A DNA stretch of 25,127 bases from Candidatus Curtissbacteria bacterium (GCA_030688205.1 JAUYIQ010000029.1:1-25127); one strand, 5' to 3'; shown: positions 1 to 8,168, counted from the first letter of the stretch. Translations and numbers: made by a program. Notes: generated by a model from the sequence alone, not told the origin.

Positions 1-9
1 GAAAACACA

Positions 10-954
10 TCACAAATCCAACCCTGGGTGTGAAACGCGAATTCCATAAGTTCCAAAGCTATAGTCCAACAATTCTTTCATTTCGCCTCTCCTGTCATCA
101 CTCCCCAAAATAACAGCTATAATTTTCTTACCGTCGTTTTCAGCATAAGTTACCAAACATAAACCGGCTTCCCAAGTAAAACCCGGTTTTATTCCACGTA
201 CTCCCGGATAAGTTGTCAAAAGGTTTGTGTCATTGTAAAGGTCAAAAGCCTTATGTTCTGGCGTGTAGTCTATATATTCGTTGTAAGTAGAAGAAATTTT
301 TCTGAAAAGTTCATACTTTTGCCAAACGTAATGCGAAATTACAGCCATATCATAAGCTGTCGAATACCCATTCCCGCTATCTTCATCCAATCCTGAAGCG
401 TTCACAAACTTTGTGTCGCCAAGCCCAAGTGCAACAACCATTCCATTCATCTTTGTCACGAACGCACCCTCACTTCCACTCACTCCCTCAGCAACAGTAA
501 CAGCAGCATCATTCCCGGATACAAGCATCAAACCATACAAAAGCTCACCTAAAGTTAGTTTTTCGCCTACAGTCAAGCCCATGCTGTTCTCGCCAACGGC
601 AGCAGCCTTCTCGCTGACAGTATAAAGGGCAGAAGGGTCCGCATTTTCCAGCGCAACCAGAGCCGTCATAATCTTAACAGTGGAGGCTACAGGTAACTTT
701 TCTTTGGAATTTTTGTTGAAAATAATTTCTCCGGTCTGAGCATTAACAGCAATTGCAGATTTTGCAGAAATATTTAAAGAAGTTGTATCCCAAACGTTAA
801 ATTTTTCCTTCGGAAACCAACTGTTAACAACCTCAACTTTTGCAGTGCCGTAAACCTTTCCTATGGGAGAAACTAAACCAACACCCTTACCCTGCGATAT
901 AACAAAAAAGGCCCCAAACACCACCGCAATAACAACGACTAAAACTCGAATCAC
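10..954 (-). CDS. dacA: Serine-type D-Ala-D-Ala carboxypeptidase (peptidase S11, PBP5-like)
   Basis: Trims the terminal D-Ala from peptidoglycan stem peptides outside the membrane. An N-terminal hydrophobic segment (about residues 3-20) acts as signal or anchor. The S11 catalytic set is visible: S91-T-V-K94 (SxxK), S146-G-N148 (SxN), and K256-P-G where the family normally has KTG. The product is 314 aa, so it is the catalytic domain with little or no C-terminal PBP5 beta domain. The start is GTG at 954; a TACAAT -10 hexamer lies 6 nt upstream, which fits a leaderless mRNA starting at the GTG. It is divergent from the transaldolase gene. The Thr-to-Pro change in the third motif is visible; whether activity is altered is unknown. 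Confidence 0.93.
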   Translation of the reverse strand: MIRVLVVVIAVVFGAFFVISQGKGVGLVSPIGKVYGTAKVEVVNSWFPKEKFNVWDTTSLNISAKSAIAVNAQTGEIIFNKNSKEKLPVASTVKIMTALVALENADPSALYTVSEKAAAVGENSMGLTVGEKLTLGELLYGLMLVSGNDAAVTVAEGVSGSEGAFVTKMNGMVVALGLGDTKFVNASGLDEDSGNGYSTAYDMAVISHYVWQKYELFRKISSTYNEYIDYTPEHKAFDLYNDTNLLTTYPGVRGIKPGFTWEAGLCLVTYAENDGKKIIAVILGSDDRRGEMKELLDYSFGTYGIRVSHPGLDL

Positions 955-960
955 GATTTA

Positions 961-966
961 ATTGTA
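961..966 (-). promoter_or_regulatory. -10 element of dacA
   Basis: TACAAT on the minus strand, 6 nt before the GTG at 954. A weak TTGCGG lies 18 bp upstream. The spacing predicts transcription starting at the start codon. Confidence 0.5.
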
Positions 967-1006
967 GCCTGATTGCAAAGACAGCCGCAACACATATATT
1001 GACTCT

Positions 1007-1036
1007 TGATGCCTGATACATGATACTTGATACACT
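1007..1036 (+). promoter_or_regulatory. Tandem heptamer array forming the tal promoter
   Basis: Four contiguous heptamers in register: TGATGCC, TGATACA, TGATACT, TGATACA (1007-1034). The last one with the following CT gives TGATACACT, an extended -10 (TGn plus TACACT, 1031-1036), 8 nt before the ATG at 1045. The same arrangement recurs at 24235-24271. Confidence 0.6.
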
Positions 1037-1044
1037 AAAAATAC

Positions 1045-1701
1045 ATGCAATTATTCATCGACAGCGCAAATCCTAAAGAGGTCAAAGAAATGATAGACCT
1101 CGGAATCATAGACGGCGTCACCACCAATCCGTCGCTAGCCACAAAAGCCGGCATAGATTACAACGAAGCAGTGAAACAAATACTTTCAATGGTTCCGGCA
1201 AACGTCAGCCTGGAAGTCTTATCAACAGAAGCGGAAGGAATGATAAAAGAGGCAAGATCACTGTCAAAACTCGGTAAAGGTGTCGTAGTAAAACTTCCAG
1301 CCACAGAAGAAGGCATAAAAGCCCTAAAAACCGCAAAGGCGGAAGGTATTCCGACAAACGTGACTTTGGTTTTTAGCGCAAACCAAGCACTTCTGGCAGC
1401 CAAACTTGGCGCAACTATGGTGAGCCCCTTTGTAGGCAGATTAGACGACATTGGACTAAATGGCACTGAAGTTGTAGAGGAAATCCGCCAGATATATGAC
1501 AATTACGCATTTGAAACAAAAATACTTTTTGCCTCTGTCCGTTCACCACTTCACGTAAAGCAAGCGGCACTTATCGGCTGCGAAATTGCAACATGCCCTT
1601 ACGACATATTAAAAAGCTTAGTGAAGCACCCGCAAACTGACGTAGGCCTTAATAAATTTCTGGATGATTTCAAAAAATCCGGCCAAAAGCCAATATCTTA
1701 A
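1045..1701 (+). CDS. tal: Transaldolase, short TalC/FSA-type
   Basis: Transfers a dihydroxyacetone unit between sugar phosphates in the non-oxidative pentose phosphate pathway, or acts as a fructose-6-phosphate aldolase. The 218-aa length is that of the small TalC/FSA subfamily. Conserved marks are FIDSAN at the N-terminus (D6), GVTTNPS (N28), and VVVKLPAT with K83 as the Schiff-base lysine, followed by TNVTLVFS and SPFVGRLDD. Cytoplasmic TIM barrel. The ATG at 1045 sits 8 nt after an extended -10 inside a heptamer array, so the mRNA is probably leaderless or nearly so. The next gene starts inside its last 38 bases, suggesting a joint transcript. Transaldolase versus F6P aldolase activity cannot be decided here. 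Confidence 0.93.
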   Translation: MQLFIDSANPKEVKEMIDLGIIDGVTTNPSLATKAGIDYNEAVKQILSMVPANVSLEVLSTEAEGMIKEARSLSKLGKGVVVKLPATEEGIKALKTAKAEGIPTNVTLVFSANQALLAAKLGATMVSPFVGRLDDIGLNGTEVVEEIRQIYDNYAFETKILFASVRSPLHVKQAALIGCEIATCPYDILKSLVKHPQTDVGLNKFLDDFKKSGQKPIS

Positions 1702-3139
1702 AGGGGCAGTTTTAATTTACCTGCTTTCACTTTTTGTAAACGCTTACAAACTGCCACAAAATCTTTTTTTTGGCCATGAACAGGGTAGAGATGCGCAAGC
1801 CGTAAAAGAAATCTACACAGGCAAACACTTTCCACTTATAAGCACAAAGACGGAAGTTGAAGGACTTTATAGTCCTCCTTGGTACTACTACATAATGACA
1901 ATTCCTTACGGACTCACAGGCGGCAATCCGACAGCCGGGATGTTTGCAATTATCCTCTTTAGCTCAACTTCAGCGGCAGTTATGTATTTTTTTATCAAAG
2001 ACCTGACAAATTCGAACTTTTGGGGAATTGTGGGTGGAATACTGACAGCACTCAGCTGGGAATTCATAAACTATGCCAGATGGCTCATAAACGTCTCTCC
2101 GGCTTATCCTTTTGTCGCACTTGCACTTTTTATGGCCTGGAAGTATTACAAAACAAAAACCCAAAAGTATTTTTTCCTCTATGCACTCTTTGCAATCATT
2201 GCATTCCAGTTCCAAATAACGCTGTTTTTCCAATTCGCATTTTTATCAATTATCCTAATTGCTTTCAAATTTCTTAAAATACCCAATGTCAAAACAATAC
2301 TGCTTGCAACCATAACAGCCATATTTTTTATAAGCCCCCTTATAATTTTTGACTTCAGACATGAGCACATAAGCTTAAAATCCATAGCATCCTTCATAAA
2401 TGGCTCGGCATCGACCTCACTCAACATTCACCCTCAAAATTCACTCTTGCTTTACCTTGATCAATTCCTAAGAGTCGCCAAGAGAAGTATTTTCGACATT
2501 AAAAATACATACCTCCAGCTGACATTCCTCACATTTTTACTAATAGGCTTTTTCCTGTATTCAAAAGATAAAAGCAATAGGAAAACCGCCCTGTTCGTTC
2601 TTCTCATATCATTTATGTCTCTTGGAATATTACCGTTCAACATTGGCCTGACCCAGCTCTATCAAGGCACAGGCGTCGGTTTAATTGCTTTGGCAACAAT
2701 TTCACTTTATGCACTTTGGAAAAATTTTAAAATAGGAGCTTTCCTGCTTACTTTGCTGTTAATTGCCAGTTCCTTGCAAAACATAAACCGCTTGCAAACA
2801 AATGATGATCTTTTCTTTGTACCGGAACAAAAAGTGCTTAACTTGCGTGACCAACAAAACTTAATAAACTTTATGCACACAGACGCTCAGGTCAAACCTT
2901 ACCGCTTCGAGTCACAAACTATTCCATACCTGCATTCGGAAGGCTGGCAATATCTTCACAGCTATATGTACCCACATGCAGAATCAAAACTTGCAAACGA
3001 AGTCTATATTTCAATAGAAAAAAACATTGAACCTTACTGGGAAAAAAAATGGATAGAGGACTTGGGGGAAACAGAACTGATATATGAAAAAAACTTTGGC
3101 CAAATACGCCTGCAGAAAAGACTAATCAAAAATCAGTGA
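1664..3139 (+). CDS. GT-C membrane glycosyltransferase (GT39/ArnT-like)
   Basis: Polytopic membrane protein of 491 aa with roughly ten hydrophobic segments and a C-terminal soluble tail from about residue 380. After the first membrane segment comes an acidic motif, HEQGRDAQ (E39, D43), which matches the first external loop of the GT39/ArnT-type GT-C fold where acidic residues serve catalysis. It probably moves a sugar from a polyprenyl-phosphate carrier to an envelope acceptor; the acceptor is unknown. The ATG at 1664 overlaps the end of tal by 38 nt, so translation may be coupled. The 3' end overlaps the convergent greA by 7 nt. The GT-C class is fairly sure; the substrate is not known. Confidence 0.8.
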   Translation: MISKNPAKSQYLKGAVLIYLLSLFVNAYKLPQNLFFGHEQGRDAQAVKEIYTGKHFPLISTKTEVEGLYSPPWYYYIMTIPYGLTGGNPTAGMFAIILFSSTSAAVMYFFIKDLTNSNFWGIVGGILTALSWEFINYARWLINVSPAYPFVALALFMAWKYYKTKTQKYFFLYALFAIIAFQFQITLFFQFAFLSIILIAFKFLKIPNVKTILLATITAIFFISPLIIFDFRHEHISLKSIASFINGSASTSLNIHPQNSLLLYLDQFLRVAKRSIFDIKNTYLQLTFLTFLLIGFFLYSKDKSNRKTALFVLLISFMSLGILPFNIGLTQLYQGTGVGLIALATISLYALWKNFKIGAFLLTLLLIASSLQNINRLQTNDDLFFVPEQKVLNLRDQQNLINFMHTDAQVKPYRFESQTIPYLHSEGWQYLHSYMYPHAESKLANEVYISIEKNIEPYWEKKWIEDLGETELIYEKNFGQIRLQKRLIKNQ

Positions 3140-3594
3140 ATTTTTAAGATTTTAAAAGTCACCTTACCGTCAGGAATATCAATCTCGACAACATCACCAA
3201 CCGTTTTACCTAAAAGAGCACAGCCGATAGGGGATACATCCGAAACTTTGCCACGAAGCGGGTCTGCTTCAATTTTGTTAACAATTGTAAAATCTGTCTT
3301 TTCCCCGTCACTTTCTACAGTAACAACCGAACCAAAATCAACAATTGAGCTGCTGTTGCCGTCCACAACGTCTGCAAACCTTATCATGATTTTAAGCTCC
3401 CGGGTCCTGCGGTCTATCCTTCCCAGTTCTTCTTTTGCCGCATGGTAACCGGCGTTTTCCGAAAGGTCTCCTTGATCCCGCGCAAGTACCATCCTTGAAA
3501 GAACTCCGGGTCGTCTTTGGGCAAGAGCTTCAAGTTCCGCTTTTAAGTTATCAAAACCCTCACGGGTAAGTTTTAATTCAATCGGTTTTTTCAC
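3133..3594 (-). CDS. greA: Transcription elongation factor GreA/GreB family
   Basis: Rescues backtracked RNA polymerase by stimulating cleavage of the nascent RNA 3' end. The 153-aa product has the N-terminal coiled coil with the family pattern around ARDQGDLSENAGYHAAKEE (two acidic tip residues in DLSENA) and a C-terminal FKBP-like domain with SPIGCALLGKTVGDVVEI. The start is GTG at 3594, with TATAAT 10 nt upstream in the short gap after the helicase gene, so it has its own promoter besides possible read-through. It is convergent with the GT-C gene and overlaps it by 7 nt. Confidence 0.93.
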   Translation of the reverse strand: MKKPIELKLTREGFDNLKAELEALAQRRPGVLSRMVLARDQGDLSENAGYHAAKEELGRIDRRTRELKIMIRFADVVDGNSSSIVDFGSVVTVESDGEKTDFTIVNKIEADPLRGKVSDVSPIGCALLGKTVGDVVEIDIPDGKVTFKILKIH

Positions 3595-3604
3595 TTGTTT
3601 TGGA

Positions 3605-3610
3605 ATTATA
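3605..3610 (-). promoter_or_regulatory. -10 element of greA
   Basis: Perfect TATAAT on the minus strand, 10 nt before the GTG at 3594. No good -35 is visible at 17 bp. No Shine-Dalgarno sequence follows. Confidence 0.45.
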
Positions 3611-3628
3611 TCCTATCTTATAGAAGAA

Positions 3629-4822
3629 TCACTCGACAAAGGTAAGCGCAATACCTTTTTTGTTCATTCTGCCTGTTCTGCCAATTCGGTGCACATAGTC
3701 ATCGTACGATTGCGGCATGTCATAGTTTATTACGTGGCTAACATCGTCTATATCTAGCCCGCGAGAGGCAACATCTGTTGCAAGCAGTATCCTTATTTCA
3801 TTGCGCTTGAACTGCTCAAGTGTTCGGTGTCTTTGGCTCTGGCGCTTGTTTCCATGAATTGCTCCCGCCTTAAAACCACGGCTGCTAAGCTCGTCCGAAA
3901 GTTTTTGAATTCCCCATTTGGTTCTGCCAAAAATAATTACCTTATCGAATCCATCCTGGATCAGCAAATCATGCAACTGATCCACTTTCTTGCTTCTGTT
4001 GACTACTTTAATAACATCCTGTTCGATATTAGCGACTGTGTCATGTTTTTTAACGGACACTGTAACGGGGTTTTTTACAAAAGCTTGTAATATCTCACTT
4101 ACTTTTGAAGAAATGGTAGCGGAAAAGAATAAGGACTGCCGGGCCTGGGGCAACAGCGATATAAAATACTTGATATCTGCAATAAAACCGATATCAACCA
4201 TCCTGTCTGCTTCATCCAATACTACGTTGTTGAACTCACTCAAAGAAATAACCCGAAGTTGAATAAAATCTTTTAACCTTCCGGGCGTAGCAATTACGAA
4301 ATTCGGATTTCTTCTTAAATCACTCCTCTGTCTATTCATATCCATTCCGCCAACCGCCAAAGCGCCATATAGATTCATACCCCTCGCAAAATCCTTCAAT
4401 TCCCCATAAATTTGCAGTGCGAGTTCCCTAGTTGGAGCAACTATTAGAACTTTCTGACGCCTGTCACCGAAAACTTTATTAATAAGTGGAACCAGAAATG
4501 CCCCTGTTTTGCCGGTGCCCGTATTGGCAATACCGATAACATCACGTCCGCCAAGAATATAAGGAATTGCCTGATCTTGAATGGGAGTAGGCAGTGTATA
4601 GTTTTTGGATGCAATATTTCTCAGAAGTTGATCGCAAATTGTAAATTCACGAAAAGACCGGTGTGTTATATGCTCTTCTTGTTCAATTTCACTTGAGCTG
4701 TTCTGATGTGACTGGATTGTTCGAACCAAAGCCGAATTGGAATTGCCCGAGTCAAATCTACGTCTAGGGAAAGACCTTTGTTTTCTAAAATTATTTCGAT
4801 TATCAAATCTACTGTTTCTCAT
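3629..4822 (-). CDS. DEAD-box ATP-dependent RNA helicase (RhlE-like)
   Basis: Unwinds RNA duplexes in RNA decay, ribosome assembly or cold adaptation. All DEAD-box motifs are present in 397 aa: the Q motif (F57 to Q82), Walker A ANTGTGKT (99-106), PTRELALQ, TPGR, DEAD (203-206), SAT (234-236), LLATDVASRGLD (347-357) and HRIGRTGR (378-385). The N-terminal 55 residues are Arg/Asn/Ser-rich and likely disordered RNA-binding sequence. The protein ends about a dozen residues after motif VI, so it lacks the C-terminal basic tail of many RhlE proteins. It lies 34 nt upstream of greA on the same strand. Confidence 0.94.
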   Translation of the reverse strand: MRNSRFDNRNNFRKQRSFPRRRFDSGNSNSALVRTIQSHQNSSSEIEQEEHITHRSFREFTICDQLLRNIASKNYTLPTPIQDQAIPYILGGRDVIGIANTGTGKTGAFLVPLINKVFGDRRQKVLIVAPTRELALQIYGELKDFARGMNLYGALAVGGMDMNRQRSDLRRNPNFVIATPGRLKDFIQLRVISLSEFNNVVLDEADRMVDIGFIADIKYFISLLPQARQSLFFSATISSKVSEILQAFVKNPVTVSVKKHDTVANIEQDVIKVVNRSKKVDQLHDLLIQDGFDKVIIFGRTKWGIQKLSDELSSRGFKAGAIHGNKRQSQRHRTLEQFKRNEIRILLATDVASRGLDIDDVSHVINYDMPQSYDDYVHRIGRTGRMNKKGIALTFVE

Positions 4823-4923
4823 ATAAATTTAAAGGCTTGATGAAAAATTCAAAAAGGGGAAAGCACGAATCTAACAAACCAATGCTTAATTATAGCAGCT
4901 CCAAAGAATGATTGTCAAAAAAA

Positions 4924-5970
4924 CTATGGGGCCTTTCCAACTTTAAGTTTGTAGTAACTTGTTTTGGTTTTCCCAAACTTAGAAACTATGCCCTTTTTTA
5001 CAAGCGAAGCTAAAAGTGCATGGGCCTGTTGTCTGGTCACCGAAAGCGTTTCCACGACATCACTGGTTTTAACAGCTTTTTTGTCCAAAACAATTTGGAT
5101 CACATCTTCCTCACGTGCAGTTACCAAAACCCTTTTCTCACCTGTAACTTCATCTACATTCTTACGGGAAAGTTTGTTTATACGAGCCAAAGCTGCCTGC
5201 AGGGAAAAAGCAATTCCCTCTAAAAAGTATTCCAGCCATTGAGTCTTTTCTCCTTTGTCTGCACTATGCAGCATATCCGAATACTGCTGCCTGTCGATAT
5301 CATAATAGTCATCCATTATGAAGAACCTGACTACTTCGTACTGCTTCAAAAGCAGAAAGTACGCCGTCATAATCCGGGCTAAGCGCCCATTTCCGTCATA
5401 AAAAGGATGAATGTATGCAAGCTGATGGTGCAAAATCCCGGCGCGAATCAAAGGATGAAACTCTTCCTGCTTGTTAATCCAAGAGTAAAGGTCGCCAACA
5501 GCAGCACTAATATCACGTGCATTGTGAAATGGTGGAGAGTGCTTAACCACAATTTCAGAGACAGTCTTATGACCAATAAAAACTTCGCCTTCCCGGAACT
5601 TGCCGACTTCTTTATACAACCCCTCCATTAACTCACGATGCAGACTTAAGGTTAAATCACTAGATAGAGGAACCTGCTTTTTTGCAAGAAGGTTTATTTT
5701 ATTTATGACGGCAAAGTAATTTTTAACTTCACGTTCACTTTTAGTAGTAGGGATCTGGTCACCAAGGACTATGTTTGTAACATCACGGGGTGAAAGAGGA
5801 TTTCCTTCTATGCTTGTAGAATGATGTGTGGCTAGAATTTGATTTTCCTGCGAAAGCTGCAAAGCCAAAGAAGGCACAAGATCCTGCTGGGTAAGCGACC
5901 CATACAGCCTCTCAATCATCCCTAAAGTATTTACAATTTTGGGGGTAAAAGAGAACTTAGGCTCAATCAT
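4924..5970 (-). CDS. Fic-domain protein (AMPylase family) with C-terminal winged helix
   Basis: Fic enzymes usually transfer AMP to hydroxyl side chains of target proteins. The active-site loop H188-P-F-Y-D-G-N-G-R-L-A-R199 is complete. The N-terminal inhibitory helix motif S51-T-S-I-E-G56 marks it as a class II, self-inhibited Fic. From about residue 275 there is a winged-helix-like region (DVVETLSVTRQQAHALLASLVKKG reads as HTH, described here by its position). This is the common soluble Fic/DUF4172-like plan of about 350 aa. The ATG at 5970 lies 8 nt after a perfect TTGACA-N17-TATAAT promoter, giving a leaderless mRNA. The promoter lies in a field of 12-bp repeats; autoregulation by the winged helix is an inference. 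Confidence 0.92.
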   Translation of the reverse strand: MIEPKFSFTPKIVNTLGMIERLYGSLTQQDLVPSLALQLSQENQILATHHSTSIEGNPLSPRDVTNIVLGDQIPTTKSEREVKNYFAVINKINLLAKKQVPLSSDLTLSLHRELMEGLYKEVGKFREGEVFIGHKTVSEIVVKHSPPFHNARDISAAVGDLYSWINKQEEFHPLIRAGILHHQLAYIHPFYDGNGRLARIMTAYFLLLKQYEVVRFFIMDDYYDIDRQQYSDMLHSADKGEKTQWLEYFLEGIAFSLQAALARINKLSRKNVDEVTGEKRVLVTAREEDVIQIVLDKKAVKTSDVVETLSVTRQQAHALLASLVKKGIVSKFGKTKTSYYKLKVGKAP

Positions 5971-5978
5971 TTAGCCTC

Positions 5979-6007
5979 ATTATACTAATTGTAAGGTTAA
6001 TTGTCAA
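5979..6007 (-). promoter_or_regulatory. Consensus sigma-70 promoter of the fic gene
   Basis: On the minus strand TTGACA (6007-6002), a 17-bp spacer and TATAAT (5984-5979), both hexamers perfect. The ATG follows 8 nt later, so the transcript should start at or just before the start codon. The -35 overlaps the second 12-bp repeat unit. Confidence 0.85.
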
Positions 6008-6060
6008 GTTAATTGTAAATACTCATCATTGTAAGCTTATTTGTAAAGCTAATTGTAAGG
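5989..6060. repeat. Six iteron-like TTGTAA repeats between fic and the M50 gene
   Basis: TTGTAA-like units begin at 5989, 6001, 6013, 6029, 6041 and 6053 on the plus strand: TTGTAAGG, TTGTCAAG, TTGTAAAT, TTGTAAGC, TTGTAAAG, TTGTAAGG. Spacings are 12, 12, 16, 12, 12, so there are two triplets of 12-bp period. Most are preceded by AA or TA. They cover the -35 of both divergent promoters and look like an operator array for a multimeric DNA-binding protein. Confidence 0.75.
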
Positions 6061-6082
6061 TCTTAGGACAATTTGCTAATAT
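6053..6082 (+). promoter_or_regulatory. Promoter of the M50 protease gene
   Basis: Extended -10 TGC-TAATAT (6074-6082) with TTGTAA 18 bp upstream (6053-6058), which is the last repeat unit. The GTG start at 6090 follows after 7 nt, so the mRNA is predicted leaderless. Confidence 0.6.
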
Positions 6083-6089
6083 TAGGTTA

Positions 6090-6755
6090 GTGACTCCAGT
6101 CGTGTTTTTATTTCTTCTTTTAGCACTGTTCATCCTTTCCAAAAAAGTTGCGCAAGGCATTGGCTCGCTAATTTTTAGAATCTCAGGAAGCAAAAAGGCT
6201 ACAGTAGGTATTCTTGCCTTTATTTTTCTACCCGGAACAGTCATTCACGAATTCGCCCACGCAGCTGTAGCTCAAGGCTTAGGCGTGTATGTTGGGGAAA
6301 TAGAATTCACACCCACATTTGAAGGTGACAGCGTGAAACTTGGAAGCGTACAAGTAGCTCAAAGTGACCCCTTTCGTCAATTCTTGATAGGCGCCGCTCC
6401 TCTGATTATCGGGTTTGTGCTTATTTTCCTAACCTTTGCCCTTTACGATAAATTCCAAATTAGCGGTTTTTGGCCTCAAGTTCTGCTGTTTTATATTCTG
6501 TTTGAAATCGGCAACACAATGTTTTCAAGCAAACGTGACATGGAAGGAGCTTTAGAGCTGTTTGCTGCTGTGACACTAGTCCTTGGTTTTGTCTATCTAT
6601 TAGGCTTCAGGCAAATTTTCGATGCAGTTCTACCTCTACTGAAAAATCTCGACTCTGTTTTTAAAATGGCTTCCGACTCACTGGTTAAAATAATCATAAT
6701 CGACGTAATAATTATCGCTTCCTCACGATTATTTACACCCAAAAACCACATATAG
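6090..6755 (+). CDS. M50-family membrane metallopeptidase-like protein
   Basis: A 221-aa protein with about five or six hydrophobic segments. The zinc motif H53-E-F-A-H57 lies in a membrane segment preceded by PGTVI, and a second motif N142-TMFSSKR-D150 resembles the NxxPxxxLD-like metal site of M50 intramembrane proteases. Such proteins cleave membrane substrates or are handled as a DUF3267/M50B-like group; the substrate here is unknown. The start is GTG at 6090, supported by an extended -10 seven nucleotides upstream. It is divergent from the Fic gene and shares the repeat-filled control region with it. Confidence 0.8.
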   Translation: MTPVVFLFLLLALFILSKKVAQGIGSLIFRISGSKKATVGILAFIFLPGTVIHEFAHAAVAQGLGVYVGEIEFTPTFEGDSVKLGSVQVAQSDPFRQFLIGAAPLIIGFVLIFLTFALYDKFQISGFWPQVLLFYILFEIGNTMFSSKRDMEGALELFAAVTLVLGFVYLLGFRQIFDAVLPLLKNLDSVFKMASDSLVKIIIIDVIIIASSRLFTPKNHI

Positions 6756-6791
6756 TGCTCTAATGACCAAATTAAGGTAAAATAGATCAAA

Positions 6792-6800
6792 AGGAGGTGA
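6792..6800 (+). promoter_or_regulatory. Strong Shine-Dalgarno for the zinc-ribbon gene
   Basis: AGGAGGTGA, full complement to the 16S 3' end, 6 nt before the ATG at 6807. A TAAAAT possible -10 lies at 6778-6783. This gene is therefore leadered, unlike many neighbours. Confidence 0.8.
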
Positions 6801-6806
6801 TTTAAT

Positions 6807-7145
6807 ATGAACGATGATGATAAAACAAAAACAGATGACGTTGTAGAAGAAGCAACAGAAGACAAAGAAGCGGACGAAAAGCCTGCAGAAGAAGCAGTAG
6901 AAGAACCAGCAGCGGAAGATAAACCAGCAGAAGAACCGGAAGCCCCAGAACCGGAAGCTGAAAAGCCCGCGGAGGATCAAGCGGCATCAACCGATGTAAC
7001 AGAAGCTGGCGTTGACCAACAGGGCCGTCAGCTTTACAACGTAAAGTGCAGCAATTGTGGAAGGGATACGCAAGTACCTTTTAAACCCACAGGTGACAGA
7101 CCTGTTTACTGCAGGGATTGCTACATGCAAAAGAAAAACTCATAA
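6807..7145 (+). CDS. Acidic protein with C-terminal CxxC-x17-CxxC zinc ribbon
   Basis: 112 aa. Residues 1-70 are low-complexity Glu/Ala/Pro/Asp and probably disordered. The C-terminal 35 residues contain C-S-N-C, exactly 17 residues, then C-R-D-C, with the VPF.P...RPVYC signature of the CxxC-x17-CxxC domain family that is common in candidate-phyla bacteria. It should bind one zinc; a nucleic-acid role is plausible but unproven. It has an ideal ribosome binding site, which suggests high expression, and is followed by a weak terminator. The repeated GAA/GCA codons make long false ORFs on the opposite strand. Confidence 0.88.
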   Translation: MNDDDKTKTDDVVEEATEDKEADEKPAEEAVEEPAAEDKPAEEPEAPEPEAEKPAEDQAASTDVTEAGVDQQGRQLYNVKCSNCGRDTQVPFKPTGDRPVYCRDCYMQKKNS

Positions 7146-7182
7146 TTCCTAAAAATATCCCCAGTTGGTATATTTTTAATAA

Positions 7183-7205
7183 AGCCTCATGTGCAGGCTA
7201 TTTTG
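7183..7205 (+). terminator. Putative intrinsic terminator after the zinc-ribbon gene
   Basis: AGCCT, a 7-nt loop, AGGCT, then ATTTTGTT. The stem is short (5 bp, GC-rich) with a partial U-run. Confidence 0.4.
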
Positions 7206-7251
7206 TTATGGAAGAAATACTTTGAGTCCGGCTAGCACTGACAAATCTTCT

Positions 7252-8124
7252 TTATCGGGGCAAAATTTGATTTTCGTAAATGAAGTTAGCAATTTCATGT
7301 CCAATAAAATCGATTCCTTCGGCTGAAGGGTGAATATAATCACTGGGATTAATGTATTTAAGATTCCCGTCTCCTTTTTGATTTAGCGATTTTTCGTAGA
7401 TATTAATTACAGGGATATTGTGAGACTGCGCAAAACTGATGTGGTTTTTGATATAGGTCATTCTTTCTTCCGCCTGCCTACTTCTATCCTCAGCGGGAAT
7501 ATTAAGAAGAATATTTTGAGCATATTTCTCTTTGCTTGGTGCAATGGTTGCAACAAAAACGACAGCAGAATTTGGATGAGTACTGACTAAGGTTGTCATA
7601 AGCTCAACTAAAGCTTGGTTTTGTCTTTTGATTCCTTCCTCAAGTCCGAATTCTGAAAGCGGATTGTAGCCAAAAGATTCCACTAAGATCAAATCAAATT
7701 CGCGAGACAACAATGGCTCAAAAGTCGAATCCCAATAAGTGGTTTGTTTATTCAGCTGCTCGTCAATATCTAAAATATTTGCAGATCCGTGGGCATAATT
7801 ATCGATTGAAACAAATATATTATGTCTTTTATATAGTTCGTTAATAAATTCGCTCATAGTTCCGCCACGAGGCCCAAGCGCATTAGTCATAGAATCTCCT
7901 ACCATAAAAACGTTATAGATATCCTTCTCCTCAAGAATTGGTGGGGTGTAAGTTTGGAACACATAAGGTGTTGGTGTAGGCGAAGACACTGCAGATTGCG
8001 TTTGTATAGAATCCGCAGCTTTTGGAGCCTTAGTTTTTATGAAATAAAATAAAGCTACAGTTGTAATTACCAATAACCCTAAAATCGCAAATAGTGGCAG
8101 AAAACCTTTTTTCATAGCTTCCAT
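7252..8124 (-). CDS. Membrane-anchored SGNH/GDSL hydrolase
   Basis: 290 aa with an N-terminal membrane anchor (about residues 8-29) followed by a Ser/Thr/Pro linker, so the hydrolase domain is outside the membrane. SGNH blocks: VGDS with nucleophile S78, ESFGYN with N154, and SDYIHP with D262 and H265. It probably de-acylates an envelope polysaccharide or a lipid; substrate unknown. The first ATG (8124) was kept; a second ATG three codons on (8115) is an alternative. A CATAAT hexamer lies 10 nt upstream of the first. It is divergent from the next small membrane gene. Confidence 0.85.
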   Translation of the reverse strand: MEAMKKGFLPLFAILGLLVITTVALFYFIKTKAPKAADSIQTQSAVSSPTPTPYVFQTYTPPILEEKDIYNVFMVGDSMTNALGPRGGTMSEFINELYKRHNIFVSIDNYAHGSANILDIDEQLNKQTTYWDSTFEPLLSREFDLILVESFGYNPLSEFGLEEGIKRQNQALVELMTTLVSTHPNSAVVFVATIAPSKEKYAQNILLNIPAEDRSRQAEERMTYIKNHISFAQSHNIPVINIYEKSLNQKGDGNLKYINPSDYIHPSAEGIDFIGHEIANFIYENQILPR

Positions 8125-8168
8125 AAACTATAACATTATGACAATCCTTATTCTGATACCTGTTTAAT

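Noticed and set aside
5989..6060. CRISPR array or plasmid replication iterons
   Set aside because: Units are far too short and closely spaced for CRISPR, and there is no Rep gene or AT-rich origin structure nearby; an operator array fits better.
6729..6990. Minus-strand hydrophobic Leu/Phe-rich ORFs
   Set aside because: They are the complement of the Glu/Ala-rich codons of the zinc-ribbon protein and have no family signal.
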